Shown here one piece after another: positions 25,609-37,545 of a stretch of DNA of 64,000 nt. This DNA is from Rubrivivax gelatinosus (GTDB lineage: Bacteria > Pseudomonadota > Gammaproteobacteria > Burkholderiales > Burkholderiaceae_C), in the NCBI RefSeq assembly GCF_004340905.1, contig NZ_SLXD01000009.1:1-64000 (forward strand). Direction: 5' to 3'. Every line of letters starts with the position of its first letter. Within the stretch, counting starts at the first letter, position 1. The notes beneath the pieces were generated by a model. The model was given only the letters and a program-made list of their open reading frames with translations. It did not search any database and had not been told where the DNA came from. The position numbers and the translations under genes are program-made.

Positions 25609-26267
25609 CAGGCTTCCTGGCGCCGGGCGCGCGCACGCGCGAGCGCCGCTTCGATGACCGCGCGTTTGCGGTCGACCGCCGCCGGGTCGGTGAGCCGGGT
25701 CTGGTTCGGCAGGTCCGCGAGTTTCGCCGCGGCCTTGGCGGCCAGGCGTTCGTCGTTCTCGCGCTTCTCGCGTTCCAGCCGCGCGCGGCGGGCGGTGTAG
25801 CGGGTGCGTGCGTCGTCGGCCTGGGCGGCGCTCCACGCGGCCCAGCCGCTGGCGCCCGGCGTCGCGTCGATCATCGTGATGCAGTCGACCGGGCAGGCCG
25901 GCAGGCACAGCCCGCAGCCGGTGCACAGCGCGTCGATCACGCTGTGCATGCGCTTGGGCGCGCCGACGATGCAGTCGACCGGGCAGGCCTTGATGCACAG
26001 CGTGCAGCCGATGCACCAGCTCTCGTCGACGACGGCCAGGCCGCGCGGGCCTTCGGCGCCGTGCGCCGGGTCCAGCGGGCGCGGCTCGGTGGCCAGCAGC
26101 GCCGCCAGACGGGCGACACCCTCGGCGCCGCCGGGCGGGCAGCGGTCGAGGGTCGCGCTGCCGGTGGCCAGTGCCTCGGCATACGCGCGGCAGTCGGCGT
26201 AGCCGCAGCGCGTGCACTGCGTCTGCGGCAGGGCGGCGTCGATTCGGTCGGCGAGGGCGGCGGTCAC
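25608..26267 (-). CDS. RnfB/RsxB-like two-cluster ferredoxin, stand-alone
   Basis: About 219 residues from a GTG at 26267 ([21 protein letters not shown]). An N-terminal 4Fe-4S domain ([16 protein letters not shown], with a later C in LDRCPPGG) precedes two ferredoxin-type clusters: [15 protein letters not shown] and [15 protein letters not shown]. The N-terminal membrane anchor of true RnfB is missing, and no other rnf/rsx gene is in the window. A basic coiled-coil tail of about 75 residues ends the protein. It is cotranscribed with nth, a conserved pairing in betaproteobacteria, and may supply electrons to an unknown partner. The GTG start is chosen because no ATG gives a sensible N-terminus. 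Confidence 0.85.
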   Translation of the reverse strand: MTAALADRIDAALPQTQCTRCGYADCRAYAEALATGSATLDRCPPGGAEGVARLAALLATEPRPLDPAHGAEGPRGLAVVDESWCIGCTLCIKACPVDCIVGAPKRMHSVIDALCTGCGLCLPACPVDCITMIDATPGASGWAAWSAAQADDARTRYTARRARLEREKRENDERLAAKAAAKLADLPNQTRLTDPAAVDRKRAVIEAALARARARRQEA

Positions 26268-26274
26268 CGCCCGA

Positions 26275-27540
26275 TTATCGGGCGACCGCGCGCGGCGCCG
26301 GCTTGTCGAAGCGGGCGATGAAGCCGCGCAGCTCGGGGTAGACCTTCTCGCGCCAGCGCCGGCCGGAGAAGATGCCGTAGTGGCCGGCGCCCTCGACGTC
26401 GTAGTGGAACTGGCGCGTGCGCGGGATGCCGGAACACAGGTCGTGTGCGGCGCGCGTCTGGCCCGCACCGGAGATGTCGTCGAGCTGGCCCTCGACGGTC
26501 AGCAGCGCGGTCGTCTTGATGTCCTGCGGCCGCACGAGCTGCCCGTGCACCTCCCAGGTGCCGTTGACCAGCGCGAAGTCCTGGAAGACGGTCTTGATCG
26601 TGTCCAGGTAGTACTCGGCCGGCATGTCGAGCACGGCGTTGTACTCGTCGTAGAACTTGCGGTGCGCCTCGGCGCTGTCCTCGTCGCCGCGCACCAGGTC
26701 CAGGAAGTAGTCGTAGTGGCTGCTGACGTGGCGGTCGGGGTTCATCGCCACGAATCCCGAGTGCTGCATGAAGCCCGGATAGACCGCCCGCCCGGCGCCC
26801 GGGTAGTTGCTCGGCACGCGGTAGATGACGTTGGCCTGGAACCAGGCATGGCTCTTGTTCATCGCCAGGTTGTTCACCGCCGTCGGGCTGCGGCGTGCGT
26901 CGATCGGGCCGCCCATCATCGTCATCGTGCGCGGCGTCGCTTCGCCGCCGCTGGCCAGCAGCGAGACCGCGGCCAGCACCGGCACCGTCGGTTGGCAGAC
27001 CGATATGACGTGCACGTTCGGGCCGATGTGACGGATGAAGTCCTGCACGTAGCCGACGTAATCGGCCAGGTGGAACGGGCCTTCTGCCTCGGGCACCATG
27101 CGGGCGTCGGTCCAGTCGGTGATGAAGACCTTGTGGTCGTGCAGCAGGCTGGTGACGGTGTCGCGCAGCAGCGTCGAGTGATGGCCCGACAGCGGCGCGA
27201 CGACCAGCACCGTGGGCTGCGTCTTCATGCGCGCGAGCGCATGGGGTTCGTCGCTGAAGCGCTTGAAGCGCAGCAGCCGGCAGAAGGGCTTGGCCAGCGC
27301 CACCTGCTCCTGCACGGCGACGGCGACGCCCTCGACGGTGGCCGAGGTGATGCCGAACTCGGGCTTCTCGTACTCCTTGGCCAGCCGGTGCAGCAGGTCG
27401 AAACCGGCGGACACGCGCTGCGCCATCGGCGTGTGCGCGAAGGGCGACAGCGGGTGGTCGTACAGCTTGGCGGTGGCGGCCGCGAACTCCGCGAACGGCG
27501 CCATCAGCGCGCGTTGCGTCTCGTACAGGTGATACAGCAT
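26275..27540 (-). CDS. phaZ: Intracellular polyhydroxybutyrate depolymerase
   Basis: It degrades stored PHB granules for carbon and energy. 421 residues from the ATG at 27540 ([20 protein letters not shown]), matching the Ralstonia PhaZa1 type in length. The nucleophile is Cys in the lipase-like box [13 protein letters not shown]; the Asp is in [10 protein letters not shown] and the His in [12 protein letters not shown]. The long frame beyond 27540 has no support. A TTGACC -35 box and a TGC-rich dyad lie just upstream. It is followed after 7 bases by the rnfB-like gene on the same strand. Confidence 0.95.
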   Translation of the reverse strand: MLYHLYETQRALMAPFAEFAAATAKLYDHPLSPFAHTPMAQRVSAGFDLLHRLAKEYEKPEFGITSATVEGVAVAVQEQVALAKPFCRLLRFKRFSDEPHALARMKTQPTVLVVAPLSGHHSTLLRDTVTSLLHDHKVFITDWTDARMVPEAEGPFHLADYVGYVQDFIRHIGPNVHVISVCQPTVPVLAAVSLLASGGEATPRTMTMMGGPIDARRSPTAVNNLAMNKSHAWFQANVIYRVPSNYPGAGRAVYPGFMQHSGFVAMNPDRHVSSHYDYFLDLVRGDEDSAEAHRKFYDEYNAVLDMPAEYYLDTIKTVFQDFALVNGTWEVHGQLVRPQDIKTTALLTVEGQLDDISGAGQTRAAHDLCSGIPRTRQFHYDVEGAGHYGIFSGRRWREKVYPELRGFIARFDKPAPRAVAR

Positions 27541-27561
27541 GCTCGTCTCCGTCCTCGCCGC

Positions 27562-27596
27562 CTGCATTGTGCAGTGCAGCAATAGTAGTCGGTCAA
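27562..27596 (-). promoter_or_regulatory. phaZ promoter with TGC-rich dyad (possible PhaR site)
   Basis: On the minus strand TTGACC (27591-27596) is a good -35. At -10 distance the sequence is TGC-rich: plus-strand CTGCA-TTG-TGCAG (27562-27574) is a perfect inverted repeat, and TTGTGCAGTGCAGCAA (27567-27582) nearly one. PhaR, the PHB-responsive repressor, is reported to bind CTGC/GCAG dyads, so this could be its operator; the spacing is not identical to the published type. Confidence 0.4.
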
Positions 27597-27679
27597 CGAG
27601 CATCCTGCCGGGCTGTGCGGCAGGGGGAAACGCGGAAAACGCTCGGGTTCCCGGCCGATTGTCATCGGCCGGAAGGATT

Positions 27680-28882
27680 TCAGGCCACCTTGGCGATCGC
27701 CGCGGCGACGGCGTCGATGTTCTTGCTGTTCAGCGCGGCGACGCAGATGCGGCCCGAATCGACGCCGTAGACGCCGAATTCGCTGCGCAGGCGCTGCATC
27801 TGCTCGGCCGACAGGCCGGAGTAGCTGAACATGCCCTTCTGGCGCGTGATGTAGGACAGGTCGCCCGGCACGCCGGCGGCGGCCAGCTTCTCGACCAGCG
27901 CCGCGCGCATCGCGCGGATGCGCAGCCGCATGCCGGCCAGCTCCTCCTCCCACTGCGCGCGCAGCGCCGGCGTCGTCAGCACGGTGGCGACGAGCTGGGC
28001 GCCGAAGGTCGGCGGGTTGGAGTAGTTGGTGCGGATGACGATCTTCAGCTGCGACAGCACGCGCGTGGTCTCGTCGCGGTCGGCGCAGACGACGCTGAGC
28101 GCGCCGACCCGTTCGCCGTAGAGCGAGAAGCTCTTCGAGAACGAGGTCGAGACCAGGAACTGCAGGCCGCTGGCGACGAACTGGCCGATGACCGCGCCGT
28201 CCTCGGCGATGCCTTCGCCGAAACCCTGGTAGGCCATGTCGAGGAAGGGCACGAGGCCGGCGGCCTGGCAGGCGGCGACGACTTCGGTCCACTGCGCCGG
28301 CGTCAGGTCGCAGCCGGTCGGGTTGTGGCAGCAGGCGTGCAGCACGACGATGGTGCCGGGCGCGGCGGCCTTCAGCGCCGCGAGCATGTCGGCGAAGCGG
28401 ATGCCGCGCGTCGCCGCGTCGTAGTACGGGTAGGTCGAGACCTCGAAGCCGGCGTTGCTGAACAGCGCGCGGTGGTTTTCCCAGCTCGGGTCGCTGATCA
28501 GCACGCGCGCGGCCGGGTTCAGCTTCTTCAGCAGGTCGGCGCCGACCTTCAGGCCGCCGGTGCCGCCCAGCGCCTGCACGGTGGCCACGCGGCCGGCCTG
28601 CAGCACCTCGCTGCCGTCGCCGAACACCAGGCCCTGCACCGCCTTGTCGTAGGCGGCGATGCCGTCGATCGGCAGGTAGCCCTTGGGCTTGGAGGCTTCG
28701 AGCAACTGCTTCTCGGCCGCGGCCACGCAGGCCAGCACCGGCAGCTTGCCGTTGTCGTCGAAGTAGACGCCCACGCCCAGGTTCACCTTCGCCGGGTTCG
28801 GGTCGGCGGCGAACTGTTCGTTGAGACCGAGGATCGGGTCGCGCGGAGCCATCTGGACGGCGGCGAACACGGAGGCGGACAT
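27680..28882 (-). CDS. tyrB: Aromatic/aspartate aminotransferase (TyrB type)
   Basis: A 400-residue PLP-dependent class I aminotransferase, subgroup alpha. NLGVGVYFDDNGKLPVL near the N-terminus, HACCHNPTGCDLTPAQW (cofactor pocket), the PLP Lys in STSFSKSFSLYGERVGAL and RTNYSNPP are typical of the AspC/TyrB branch. Whether aspartate or aromatic amino acids are preferred cannot be told with certainty. It is divergent from uvrB across 90 bases, a neighbour pair common in Burkholderiales. Confidence 0.92.
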   Translation of the reverse strand: MSASVFAAVQMAPRDPILGLNEQFAADPNPAKVNLGVGVYFDDNGKLPVLACVAAAEKQLLEASKPKGYLPIDGIAAYDKAVQGLVFGDGSEVLQAGRVATVQALGGTGGLKVGADLLKKLNPAARVLISDPSWENHRALFSNAGFEVSTYPYYDAATRGIRFADMLAALKAAAPGTIVVLHACCHNPTGCDLTPAQWTEVVAACQAAGLVPFLDMAYQGFGEGIAEDGAVIGQFVASGLQFLVSTSFSKSFSLYGERVGALSVVCADRDETTRVLSQLKIVIRTNYSNPPTFGAQLVATVLTTPALRAQWEEELAGMRLRIRAMRAALVEKLAAAGVPGDLSYITRQKGMFSYSGLSAEQMQRLRSEFGVYGVDSGRICVAALNSKNIDAVAAAIAKVA

Positions 28883-28972
28883 GGCGGTTTCCTGAGGAGT
28901 GGCGGGTCGGACGGGGCGACCGGCAGACAGTTCGCGGCTGCGTTACGCTCTGCGGTTGCGCTCGAATTCTAG

Positions 28973-31104
<2,132 letters not shown>

Positions 31105-31108
<4 letters not shown>

Positions 31109-31596
31109 ACGAGGCGCCGCGCAGCATCCTGCTGGTCTGCATGGGCAACATCTGCCGTTCGCCGAGCGCCGAAGGCGTGCTGCGCGCCCGGCTCGACGCC
31201 GCGGGCCTGGGCAAGCAGGTGCAGGTCGACTCGGCCGGGACCCACGGATATCACGCTGGCGAGGCCCCGGATCCACGTGCTGTTCGCCATGCGGCCGCGC
31301 GGGGTTACGATCTCGCCCGGCTGCGGGCCCGGAAGGTCGAGCGCGAGGACTTCTCTCGCTTCGACTGGATCCTCGCGATGGACGAGGACAACCTGGCCCG
31401 GCTGAGGCAGATCGCGCCCGACGACGCCCACGCCGACCTCGGGTTGCTCATGGATCACGCCCTGCGCCATGCAGGCGTGCGCGAGGTGCCCGACCCTTAT
31501 TACGGGTCGGCGGCGGGTTTCGAACGTGTGCTCGACCTGGTCGAGGACGCGTGCGACGGGATCGTGGCCCGCCTGCTGCGCGCGCAGTCGCTCTGA
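31105..31596 (+). CDS. Low-molecular-weight protein tyrosine phosphatase
   Basis: 163 residues with the P-loop [17 protein letters not shown] at residues 11-27 (C-X5-R-S) and the general acid Asp in VPDPYYG. It starts inside the last codons of uvrB (ATGA overlap), so the two are translated together; the biological reason is unclear. Possible roles are control of capsule tyrosine kinases or arsenate-like chemistry; neither is supported by neighbours. Confidence 0.92.
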
Positions 31597-31615
31597 CGAC
31601 GGTGCCGCCCTAAGC

Positions 31616-31664
31616 TTGACCAAATTGGTTGGTCTCAGCTATACTTGAGCAATCTAGTCGGGAT
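31616..31664 (+). promoter_or_regulatory. isc operon promoter with type 1 IscR site
   Basis: TTGACC (31616-31621), 18 bases, TATACT (31640-31645). The segment ATACTTGAGCAATCTAGTCG plus GGAT (31641-31664) closely matches the type 1 IscR operator at E. coli iscR (ATAGTTGACC...ACTCGGGAT) and covers the -10 box and start. Holo-IscR should therefore repress this promoter. A second dyad GACCAA-N5-TTGGTC (31618-31634) lies between -35 and -10. Confidence 0.85.
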
Positions 31665-31715
31665 CGCTCTACGGGGAAACCCGCGGTCGCCGACGCCTTC
31701 CGTAAGGAGACATCC

Positions 31716-32249
31716 ATGAGACTGACCACCAAAGGCCGCTTCGCCGTCACCGCGATGATCGACCTCGCGCTGCGCTCGCACAGCGGCCCGGTGGCGCTGG
31801 CGGCCATCAGCCAGCGGCAGCAGATTTCGCTGTCCTACCTCGAACAGCTGTTCGGCAAGCTGCGCCGCCATGAACTGGTCGAAAGCACTCGCGGCCCGGG
31901 CGGCGGCTACTCGCTGGGCCGCGGGGCCGACGAGATCACCGTCGCCGACATCATCGTCGCCGTCGACGAGCCGATCGACGCCACCGGCTGCGGCGGCAAG
32001 GAAAACTGCCACGGCGATGACGGCGGCCGCTGCATGACGCACGACCTCTGGGCGAGCCTGAACAACAAGATGATCGAGTACCTCGACTCGATCTCGCTGA
32101 AGAAGCTCGTCGACGAGCAGATCGCCAAGGGCGTCTCGGTCGAGGAGGCGCCGATCAAGCGCGCGATCTCCTCGCAGCCGGTCGTCAAGCCGATCAAGGT
32201 CACCGCGCCGAACTCGGTCTTCGCGTTCGGCAGTTCCTTCACCAAGTAA
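31716..32249 (+). CDS. iscR: Iron-sulphur cluster assembly regulator IscR
   Basis: A 177-residue Rrf2-family regulator. [20 protein letters not shown], the recognition helix [18 protein letters not shown] and the wing [14 protein letters not shown] are followed by the cluster ligands C-X5-C-X7-C (CGGKENC...RC) and the His in MTHDLW. An AAGGAG site lies 7 bases before the ATG. It leads the isc operon and has its own operator. The C-terminal stretch of about 45 residues past the core is longer than in E. coli IscR and is typical of betaproteobacteria. Confidence 0.97.
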   Translation: MRLTTKGRFAVTAMIDLALRSHSGPVALAAISQRQQISLSYLEQLFGKLRRHELVESTRGPGGGYSLGRGADEITVADIIVAVDEPIDATGCGGKENCHGDDGGRCMTHDLWASLNNKMIEYLDSISLKKLVDEQIAKGVSVEEAPIKRAISSQPVVKPIKVTAPNSVFAFGSSFTK

Positions 32250-32254
32250 GCGAC

Positions 32255-33469
32255 ATGACCCCGCATTTCCCGATCTACATGGATTACGGCGCGACGACGC
32301 CGGTGGACCCGCGCGTCGTCGACGTGATGATCCCGTGGTTGCGCGAACACTTCGGCAACCCGGCGTCCCGCAGTCACGCCTGGGGCTGGGAAGCGGAAGA
32401 GGCGGTGGAGAAGGCGCGGGCCCAGGTGGCCTCGCTGATCAAGGCCGACCCGCGCGAGATCGTCTGGACCTCGGGCGCGACCGAGAGCAACAACCTCGCG
32501 CTCAAGGGCGCGGCGCACTTCTACGCCTCGCGCGGCAAGCACCTGATCACGGTGAAGACCGAGCACAAGGCGGTGCTCGACACGATGCGCGAGCTGGAGC
32601 GCCAGGGCTTCGAGGTCACCTACCTCGACGTCCAGGAGGACGGCCTGCTCGACCTCGAAAGCTTCAAGGCGGCGCTGCGTCCGGACACGATCCTCGTGTC
32701 GGTGATGTTCGTGAACAACGAGATCGGCGTGATCCAGGACATCCCGGAGATCGGCCGCCTCTGCCGCGAGCGCGGCATCATCTTCCACGTCGACGCCGCG
32801 CAGGCCACCGGCAAGGTCGCGATCGACCTGGGCACGCTGCCGGTCGACCTGATGAGCCTGGCCTCGCACAAGAGCTACGGCCCCAAGGGCATCGGCGCGC
32901 TCTACGTGCGCCGCAAGCCGCGCGTGCGCATCGAGGCCCAGATGCACGGCGGCGGCCACGAGCGCGGCATGCGTTCGGGCACGCTGCCGACGCACCAGAT
33001 CGTCGGCATGGGCGAGGCCTTCGCGATCGCCGAGGCCGAGATGGGCACCGAGAGCGAGCGCATCCGGATGCTGCAGAAGCGGCTGCTGGACGGCATCGCC
33101 GACATCGAGCAGGTCTTCATCAACGGCCACCTCGAGCGCCGCGTGCCGCACAACGTCAACGCCAGCTTCAACTTCGTCGAGGGCGAGTCGCTGATCATGG
33201 GCATCAAGGGCATCGCCGTGTCCTCGGGCTCGGCCTGCACCTCGGCGAGCCTGGAGCCCAGCTACGTGCTGCGTGCGCTGGGCCGCAGCGACGAGCTGGC
33301 GCACTCCAGCCTGCGCATGACGATCGGCCGCTTCACGACCGAGGCGGAGATCGACTACGCGGTCGCGACGCTGAAGGACCGTGTCGCCAAGCTGCGCGAA
33401 CTGTCGCCGCTGTGGGACATGTACAAGGACGGCGTCGACCTGAGCACGATCCAGTGGTCTGCGCACTGA
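32255..33469 (+). CDS. iscS: Cysteine desulfurase IscS
   Basis: The PLP enzyme takes sulphur from cysteine for cluster assembly and tRNA thiolation. 404 residues. [13 protein letters not shown] at the start, the PLP Lys in [16 protein letters not shown], and the mobile persulphide Cys in [20 protein letters not shown] are present; the C-terminal [14 protein letters not shown] is the IscU/ferredoxin docking end. It follows iscR after 5 bases. Confidence 0.98.
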   Translation: MTPHFPIYMDYGATTPVDPRVVDVMIPWLREHFGNPASRSHAWGWEAEEAVEKARAQVASLIKADPREIVWTSGATESNNLALKGAAHFYASRGKHLITVKTEHKAVLDTMRELERQGFEVTYLDVQEDGLLDLESFKAALRPDTILVSVMFVNNEIGVIQDIPEIGRLCRERGIIFHVDAAQATGKVAIDLGTLPVDLMSLASHKSYGPKGIGALYVRRKPRVRIEAQMHGGGHERGMRSGTLPTHQIVGMGEAFAIAEAEMGTESERIRMLQKRLLDGIADIEQVFINGHLERRVPHNVNASFNFVEGESLIMGIKGIAVSSGSACTSASLEPSYVLRALGRSDELAHSSLRMTIGRFTTEAEIDYAVATLKDRVAKLRELSPLWDMYKDGVDLSTIQWSAH

Positions 33470-33493
33470 ACGGATAGAACCAGGAGAACTGAC

Positions 33494-33898
33494 ATGGCCT
33501 ACAGCGACAAGGTCGTCGACCACTACGAGAACCCGCGCAACGTGGGCGCGTTCGAGAAGGGCGACGAGACGGTGGGTACCGGCATGGTCGGCGCCCCGGC
33601 CTGCGGCGACGTGATGAAGCTGCAGATCAAGGTCGACCCGAGCACCGGGCTGATCGAGGACGCGCGCTTCAAGACCTACGGCTGCGGCTCGGCGATCGCG
33701 TCGAGCTCGCTGGTCACCGAGTGGGTCAAGGGCAAGACGCTGGACCAGGCGCTGACGATCAAGAACACCGACATCGCCGAGGAACTGGCGCTGCCGCCGG
33801 TGAAGATCCACTGCTCGATCCTTGCCGAGGACGCGATCAAGGCCGCGGTGCAGGACTACAAGGCCAAACACGGCGAGGCCGTGGCGACGCAGCCGTAA
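33494..33898 (+). CDS. iscU: Iron-sulphur cluster scaffold IscU
   Basis: 134 residues. The three cluster Cys are in [25 protein letters not shown] and [19 protein letters not shown] before the third Cys is the HscA-recognition motif. An AGGAG site precedes the start. It is the scaffold for clusters later transferred with HscB/HscA help. Confidence 0.98.
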   Translation: MAYSDKVVDHYENPRNVGAFEKGDETVGTGMVGAPACGDVMKLQIKVDPSTGLIEDARFKTYGCGSAIASSSLVTEWVKGKTLDQALTIKNTDIAEELALPPVKIHCSILAEDAIKAAVQDYKAKHGEAVATQP

Positions 33899-33905
33899 GG
33901 GGATC

Positions 33906-34229
33906 ATGTCGATCACTCTCACCGAAGCGGCGGCCCGCCACGTCACGCGTTATCTCGGCCGCCGCGGCAAGGGCGTGGGCGTGCGCCTGGGCGTCAAGAC
34001 GACGGGCTGCTCGGGCCTGGCCTACAAGCTGGAGTACGCCGACGAAGTGGCTGCCGAGGACATCGTCTTCGAGGACCACGGCGTCAAGGTGCTCGTCGAC
34101 CCGAAGAGCCTGCCCTACCTGGACGGCACTCAGCTGGACTTCGTGCGCGAAGGCCTCAACGAAGGCTTCAAGTTCCACAACCCTCGCGAACGCGACCGTT
34201 GCGGCTGCGGCGAGTCCTTCCGCGTCTGA
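33906..34229 (+). CDS. iscA: A-type iron-sulphur carrier IscA
   Basis: 107 residues from the ATG at 33906 ([17 protein letters not shown]). The Cys ligands are in [12 protein letters not shown] and at the C-terminus in [11 protein letters not shown]. It starts 7 bases after iscU. It is followed by a strong hairpin and then by an acetyltransferase gene instead of hscB. Confidence 0.97.
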   Translation: MSITLTEAAARHVTRYLGRRGKGVGVRLGVKTTGCSGLAYKLEYADEVAAEDIVFEDHGVKVLVDPKSLPYLDGTQLDFVREGLNEGFKFHNPRERDRCGCGESFRV

Positions 34230-34257
34230 CCGACAATACCGGGTTGCCCCGAGTCCG

Positions 34258-34281
34258 GCGCGGCCCTCGTGGCCGCGCTTT
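34258..34281 (+). terminator. Terminator-like hairpin inside the isc operon
   Basis: GCGCGGCC-CTCGT-GGCCGCGC is a perfect 8-base stem followed by TTT, located between iscA and the acetyltransferase gene. The short T run suggests partial termination, a way to set the ratio of iscRSUA to hscBA-fdx, or an RNA-processing boundary. Confidence 0.55.
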
Positions 34282-34293
34282 GCCTTGCACGCG

Positions 34294-34767
34294 ATGCTGA
34301 CCATCCGCCCCGAACGCCCCGACCAGCCCGAGGTCGCCGCGCTGCTTGAGCAGCTCGACGCCTATCTCGCGTCGCTGTACCCGCCGGAGGCCAACCACAT
34401 CCTCGACGTGCAGGCGCTGCTGGCACCGGACGTGTACTTCCAGGTCGCGCGCCGCGCCGGCCGGCTGGTGGGCATCGGCGCGTTCCGCCGCATGCCCGGC
34501 GAGACGGCCACCGGCGGCGAGCCCTATGGCGAGATCAAGCGCATGTTCGTGCCGCCGGCCGAACGTGGCCAGCGCATTGCCGAGAAGCTGTTGCACTCGC
34601 TGGAAGACCGGCTGCGCACCGAGAGCTACCGCTGGGCGCTGCTGGAGACCGGCGTCGACCAGCACGAGGCGATCCGCCTGTACGAGCGCTGCGGCTACGT
34701 GCGCCGCGGCGCGTTCGCCGGCTACCCCGACAACGGCCTCTCGGCCTTCTACGCCAAGGCACTATGA
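34294..34767 (+). CDS. GNAT-family N-acetyltransferase within the isc operon
   Basis: 157 residues (MLTIRPERPDQPEVAALLEQ). The acetyl-CoA binding motif is EIKRMFVPPAERGQRIAEKL with the usual Q/R-x-x-G-x-A loop, followed by ALLETGVDQHEAIRLYERCG and GYVRRGAFAGYPDNGLSAFY. It resembles small PhnO/ElaA-like acetyltransferases; substrate unknown. It sits between iscA and hscB, and its stop overlaps hscB (ATGA), so it is translationally linked to the cochaperone gene. E. coli-type isc operons lack it. Confidence 0.88.
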   Translation: MLTIRPERPDQPEVAALLEQLDAYLASLYPPEANHILDVQALLAPDVYFQVARRAGRLVGIGAFRRMPGETATGGEPYGEIKRMFVPPAERGQRIAEKLLHSLEDRLRTESYRWALLETGVDQHEAIRLYERCGYVRRGAFAGYPDNGLSAFYAKAL

Positions 34768-35288
34768 AGCTCGACGACGACGACTTCACGCTGCTGGGCC
34801 TGCCGCGCCGGCACGCGGTCGACCGCGCCGCGCTCGACGCCGCCTGGCGCCGGCTGCAGGGCGAGGTGCACCCCGACCGCTTCGCCGCCCAGGGCGCCGC
34901 CGCGCAGCGCGTGGCGATGCAGTGGGCGGTGCGTGTCAACGAGGCCTACCAGCGCCTGAAGGACCCGCTCGCACGCGCCGCCTACCTCTGCGAGCTGCGT
35001 GGTGCCGCGGTCGACGCCGAGCGCAACACCGCGATGCCGACCTCGTTCCTGATGCAGCAGATGCAGTGGCGCGAGGCGCTGGAAGACGCCGCCGACCTGG
35101 CCGCCGTCGAGGCGCTGGACGCCGAGGTCGCCGCCACCGAACGTGCGCTGCTGGCCGACGTCGAGCGCCGTCTCGACACCGAGGACGACGCCGCCGCGGC
35201 TGCCGCCGACGTGCGTGCGCTGATGTTCGTGAACCGTTTCCGCCAGGACATCGAGCGCCGCCTCGACACCCTGGACCCGACCCGCTGA
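34764..35288 (+). CDS. hscB: Co-chaperone HscB
   Basis: 174 residues. The N-terminal J-domain starts [20 protein letters not shown] and has HPD in [33 protein letters not shown] leads into the C-terminal helical domain that holds IscU. It stimulates HscA and delivers IscU to it. It overlaps the acetyltransferase gene by 4 bases and precedes hscA by 7. Confidence 0.96.
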   Translation: MKLDDDDFTLLGLPRRHAVDRAALDAAWRRLQGEVHPDRFAAQGAAAQRVAMQWAVRVNEAYQRLKDPLARAAYLCELRGAAVDAERNTAMPTSFLMQQMQWREALEDAADLAAVEALDAEVAATERALLADVERRLDTEDDAAAAAADVRALMFVNRFRQDIERRLDTLDPTR

Positions 35289-35295
35289 AGAGCCG

Positions 35296-37155
35296 ATGGC
35301 GCTGCTGCAGATCTCCGAACCGGGCGAGACGCCCGACCCGCACCAGCGGCGCATCGCCGTGGGCATCGACCTGGGCACGACGCATTCGCTCGTCGCCGCG
35401 CTGCGCCACGGCGTCGCCGAGTGCCTGCCCGACGAGCAGGGCCGCGTGCTGCTGCCGTCGGCGGTGCGTTACCTCGAGGGCGGCGGCCGCCGCATCGGCT
35501 GGGACGCGCTGGCCGCGGCCGCCGAGGACCCCGAGAACACCGTCGTCTCGGCCAAGCGCCTGATGGGCCGCCGTCTGGCGGACCTGCAGGGCACGTCGGG
35601 CAAGCTGCCGTACCGCTTCGTCGACACGCCGGGCATGGTGGCTATCGCCACGCGCGACGGCGAGAAAACGCCGGTCGAGGTCTCGGCCGAGATCCTGGCG
35701 GCGCTGCGCCAGCGTGCCGAGGACTCCTTCGACGACGAGATCTTCGGCGCCGTCATCACCGTGCCGGCCTATTTCGACGACGCCCAGCGCCAGGCGACCA
35801 AGGCCGCGGCGCAGCTCGCCGGGCTGAACGTGCTGCGCCTGATCAGCGAGCCGACCGCGGCCGCCGTCGCCTACGGCCTGGACCAGGGCAGCGAAGGCCT
35901 GTATGCAGTCTACGACCTGGGCGGCGGCACCTTCGACCTGTCGCTGCTGCGCCTGAACCGCGGCGTCTTCGAGGTCGTCGCCACCGGCGGCGACGCCGCG
36001 CTGGGCGGCGACGACATCGACCACGCGCTGGCCGACTGGGCGCTGGCGCAGGCCGGCGTCACGGCCGTGTCGCCGCAGGACAAACGCACGGCGCTGGTCG
36101 CCGCGCGCGCCGCCAAGGAGGAGCTGAGCGCTGCCGAATCGGCCACCTGGCGCGCCGCGATCGGTGGTGCCGAACACGCCGTCGAGTTGAGCCGCACGCA
36201 GCTGGAAACGCTGGCCCGCCCGCTGGTCGAGCGCACGCTGGCATTGGTGCGCAAGGTGCTGCGCGACGCCCGCGTCACGCGCGAGGACGTGCAGGGCGTG
36301 GTGATGGTCGGCGGCGCGACGCGCATGCCGCTGGTGCGCACCGCGGTCGGGGAGCTCTTCGGCCGCGAGGTGCTGACCAACCTGAACCCCGACGAGGTCG
36401 TCGCGCTGGGCGCGGCGATCCAGGCCAACGCGCTGGCCGGCAATGCCGGCGACGGCGAGCTGCTGCTGCTCGACGTGATCGCGCTGTCGCTGGGCTTGGA
36501 GACGATGGGCGGCCTGGTCGAGCGCATCGTCGAGCGCAACACGACGATTCCGGTGGCCAAGGCGCAGGACTTCACGACCTTCAAGGACGGCCAGACGGCG
36601 ATGGCGATCCACGTCGTCCAGGGCGAGCGCGATCTCGTCTCCGAGTGCCGCTCGCTGGCGCGTTTCGAGCTGCGCGGCATTCCGCCGATGGCGGCCGGCG
36701 CGGCGCGCATCCGAGTCACCTTCCAGGTCGACGCCGACGGCCTGCTCAGCGTCTCGGCGCGCGAGCAGGGCTCGGGCGTCGAGGCCAGCGTCGTCGTCAA
36801 GCCCAGCTACGGCCTGGACGACGGCCAGATCGCGCGCATGCTGCAGGACGGCTTCACCTATGCCGCCGAGGACATGGCGGCACGTGCGCTGCGCGAGGCG
36901 CGGGTCGAGGCCGAGCGCATGGTGCTGGCCACGCGCGCCGCGCTGGCCGCCGACGGCGCGCTGCTGTCGGCCGAGGAGCGCGCCGACATCGACGCGCTGA
37001 TCACCTCGACGCTGTCGATTGCCTCCAGCGGCGACGCCGCGGCGATCGAAGCCGCCGTCAAGGCGCTGGCCGACGGCACCGAGGCCTTCGCCGCCGCGCG
37101 CATGAACCAAGGCATCCGGCAAGCCTTGTCCGGTCGCCGAGTCGAGGACGTCTGA
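35296..37155 (+). CDS. hscA: Fe-S chaperone HscA (Hsp70 family)
   Basis: 619 residues. Nucleotide-binding signatures: [29 protein letters not shown] and [14 protein letters not shown]. The substrate-binding domain includes [19 protein letters not shown] and is followed by a helical lid. It uses ATP to release clusters from IscU, recognising the LPPVK motif. It is shorter than DnaK and lacks its C-terminal EEV-like tail, as HscA proteins do. Confidence 0.97.
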   Translation: MALLQISEPGETPDPHQRRIAVGIDLGTTHSLVAALRHGVAECLPDEQGRVLLPSAVRYLEGGGRRIGWDALAAAAEDPENTVVSAKRLMGRRLADLQGTSGKLPYRFVDTPGMVAIATRDGEKTPVEVSAEILAALRQRAEDSFDDEIFGAVITVPAYFDDAQRQATKAAAQLAGLNVLRLISEPTAAAVAYGLDQGSEGLYAVYDLGGGTFDLSLLRLNRGVFEVVATGGDAALGGDDIDHALADWALAQAGVTAVSPQDKRTALVAARAAKEELSAAESATWRAAIGGAEHAVELSRTQLETLARPLVERTLALVRKVLRDARVTREDVQGVVMVGGATRMPLVRTAVGELFGREVLTNLNPDEVVALGAAIQANALAGNAGDGELLLLDVIALSLGLETMGGLVERIVERNTTIPVAKAQDFTTFKDGQTAMAIHVVQGERDLVSECRSLARFELRGIPPMAAGAARIRVTFQVDADGLLSVSAREQGSGVEASVVVKPSYGLDDGQIARMLQDGFTYAAEDMAARALREARVEAERMVLATRAALAADGALLSAEERADIDALITSTLSIASSGDAAAIEAAVKALADGTEAFAAARMNQGIRQALSGRRVEDV

Positions 37156-37158
37156 ACC

Positions 37159-37497
37159 ATGCCCGTCATCCGCATCCTTCCCCATCCCGATTACTGCCCC
37201 GAAGGCAAGACCGTCGAGGCGCCGGCCGGCACCTCGATCTGCGAGGCGCTGCTGGACAACGGCGTCGAGATCGAGCACGCCTGCGAGATGAGCTGCGCCT
37301 GCACCACCTGCCACGTCGTCGTGAAGGAGGGCTTCGCGTCACTGGGCGAACTCGACGAGACCGAGGAAGACCTGCTCGACCGCGCCTGGGGGCTGCAGCC
37401 GAGCTCGCGGCTGAGCTGCCAGGCCATCCTGTCCAACCAGGACGTGACCATCGAGATCCCGCGCTACTCGATCAACCACGCGCGCGAGAAGCACTGA
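37159..37497 (+). CDS. fdx: Isc-type 2Fe-2S ferredoxin
   Basis: 112 residues of the adrenodoxin type. The four ligands follow C-X5-C-X2-C (HACEMSCACTTCHVVV) and a later LSCQAILSNQDV. It supplies electrons for cluster assembly on IscU. It is the last gene of the operon; no iscX follows. It ends 49 bases before the terminator of a minus-strand small RNA. Confidence 0.96.
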   Translation: MPVIRILPHPDYCPEGKTVEAPAGTSICEALLDNGVEIEHACEMSCACTTCHVVVKEGFASLGELDETEEDLLDRAWGLQPSSRLSCQAILSNQDVTIEIPRYSINHAREKH

Positions 37498-37545
37498 GCC
37501 GGAGCACCACGCCCCGCGTCGGTGCCAGGGTCTTGCCGGCAGGCG

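Noticed and set aside
34294..34767. The gene after iscA being iscX or a second scaffold
   Set aside because: The product has the acetyl-CoA loop and length of a GNAT enzyme and no Cys cluster ligands.
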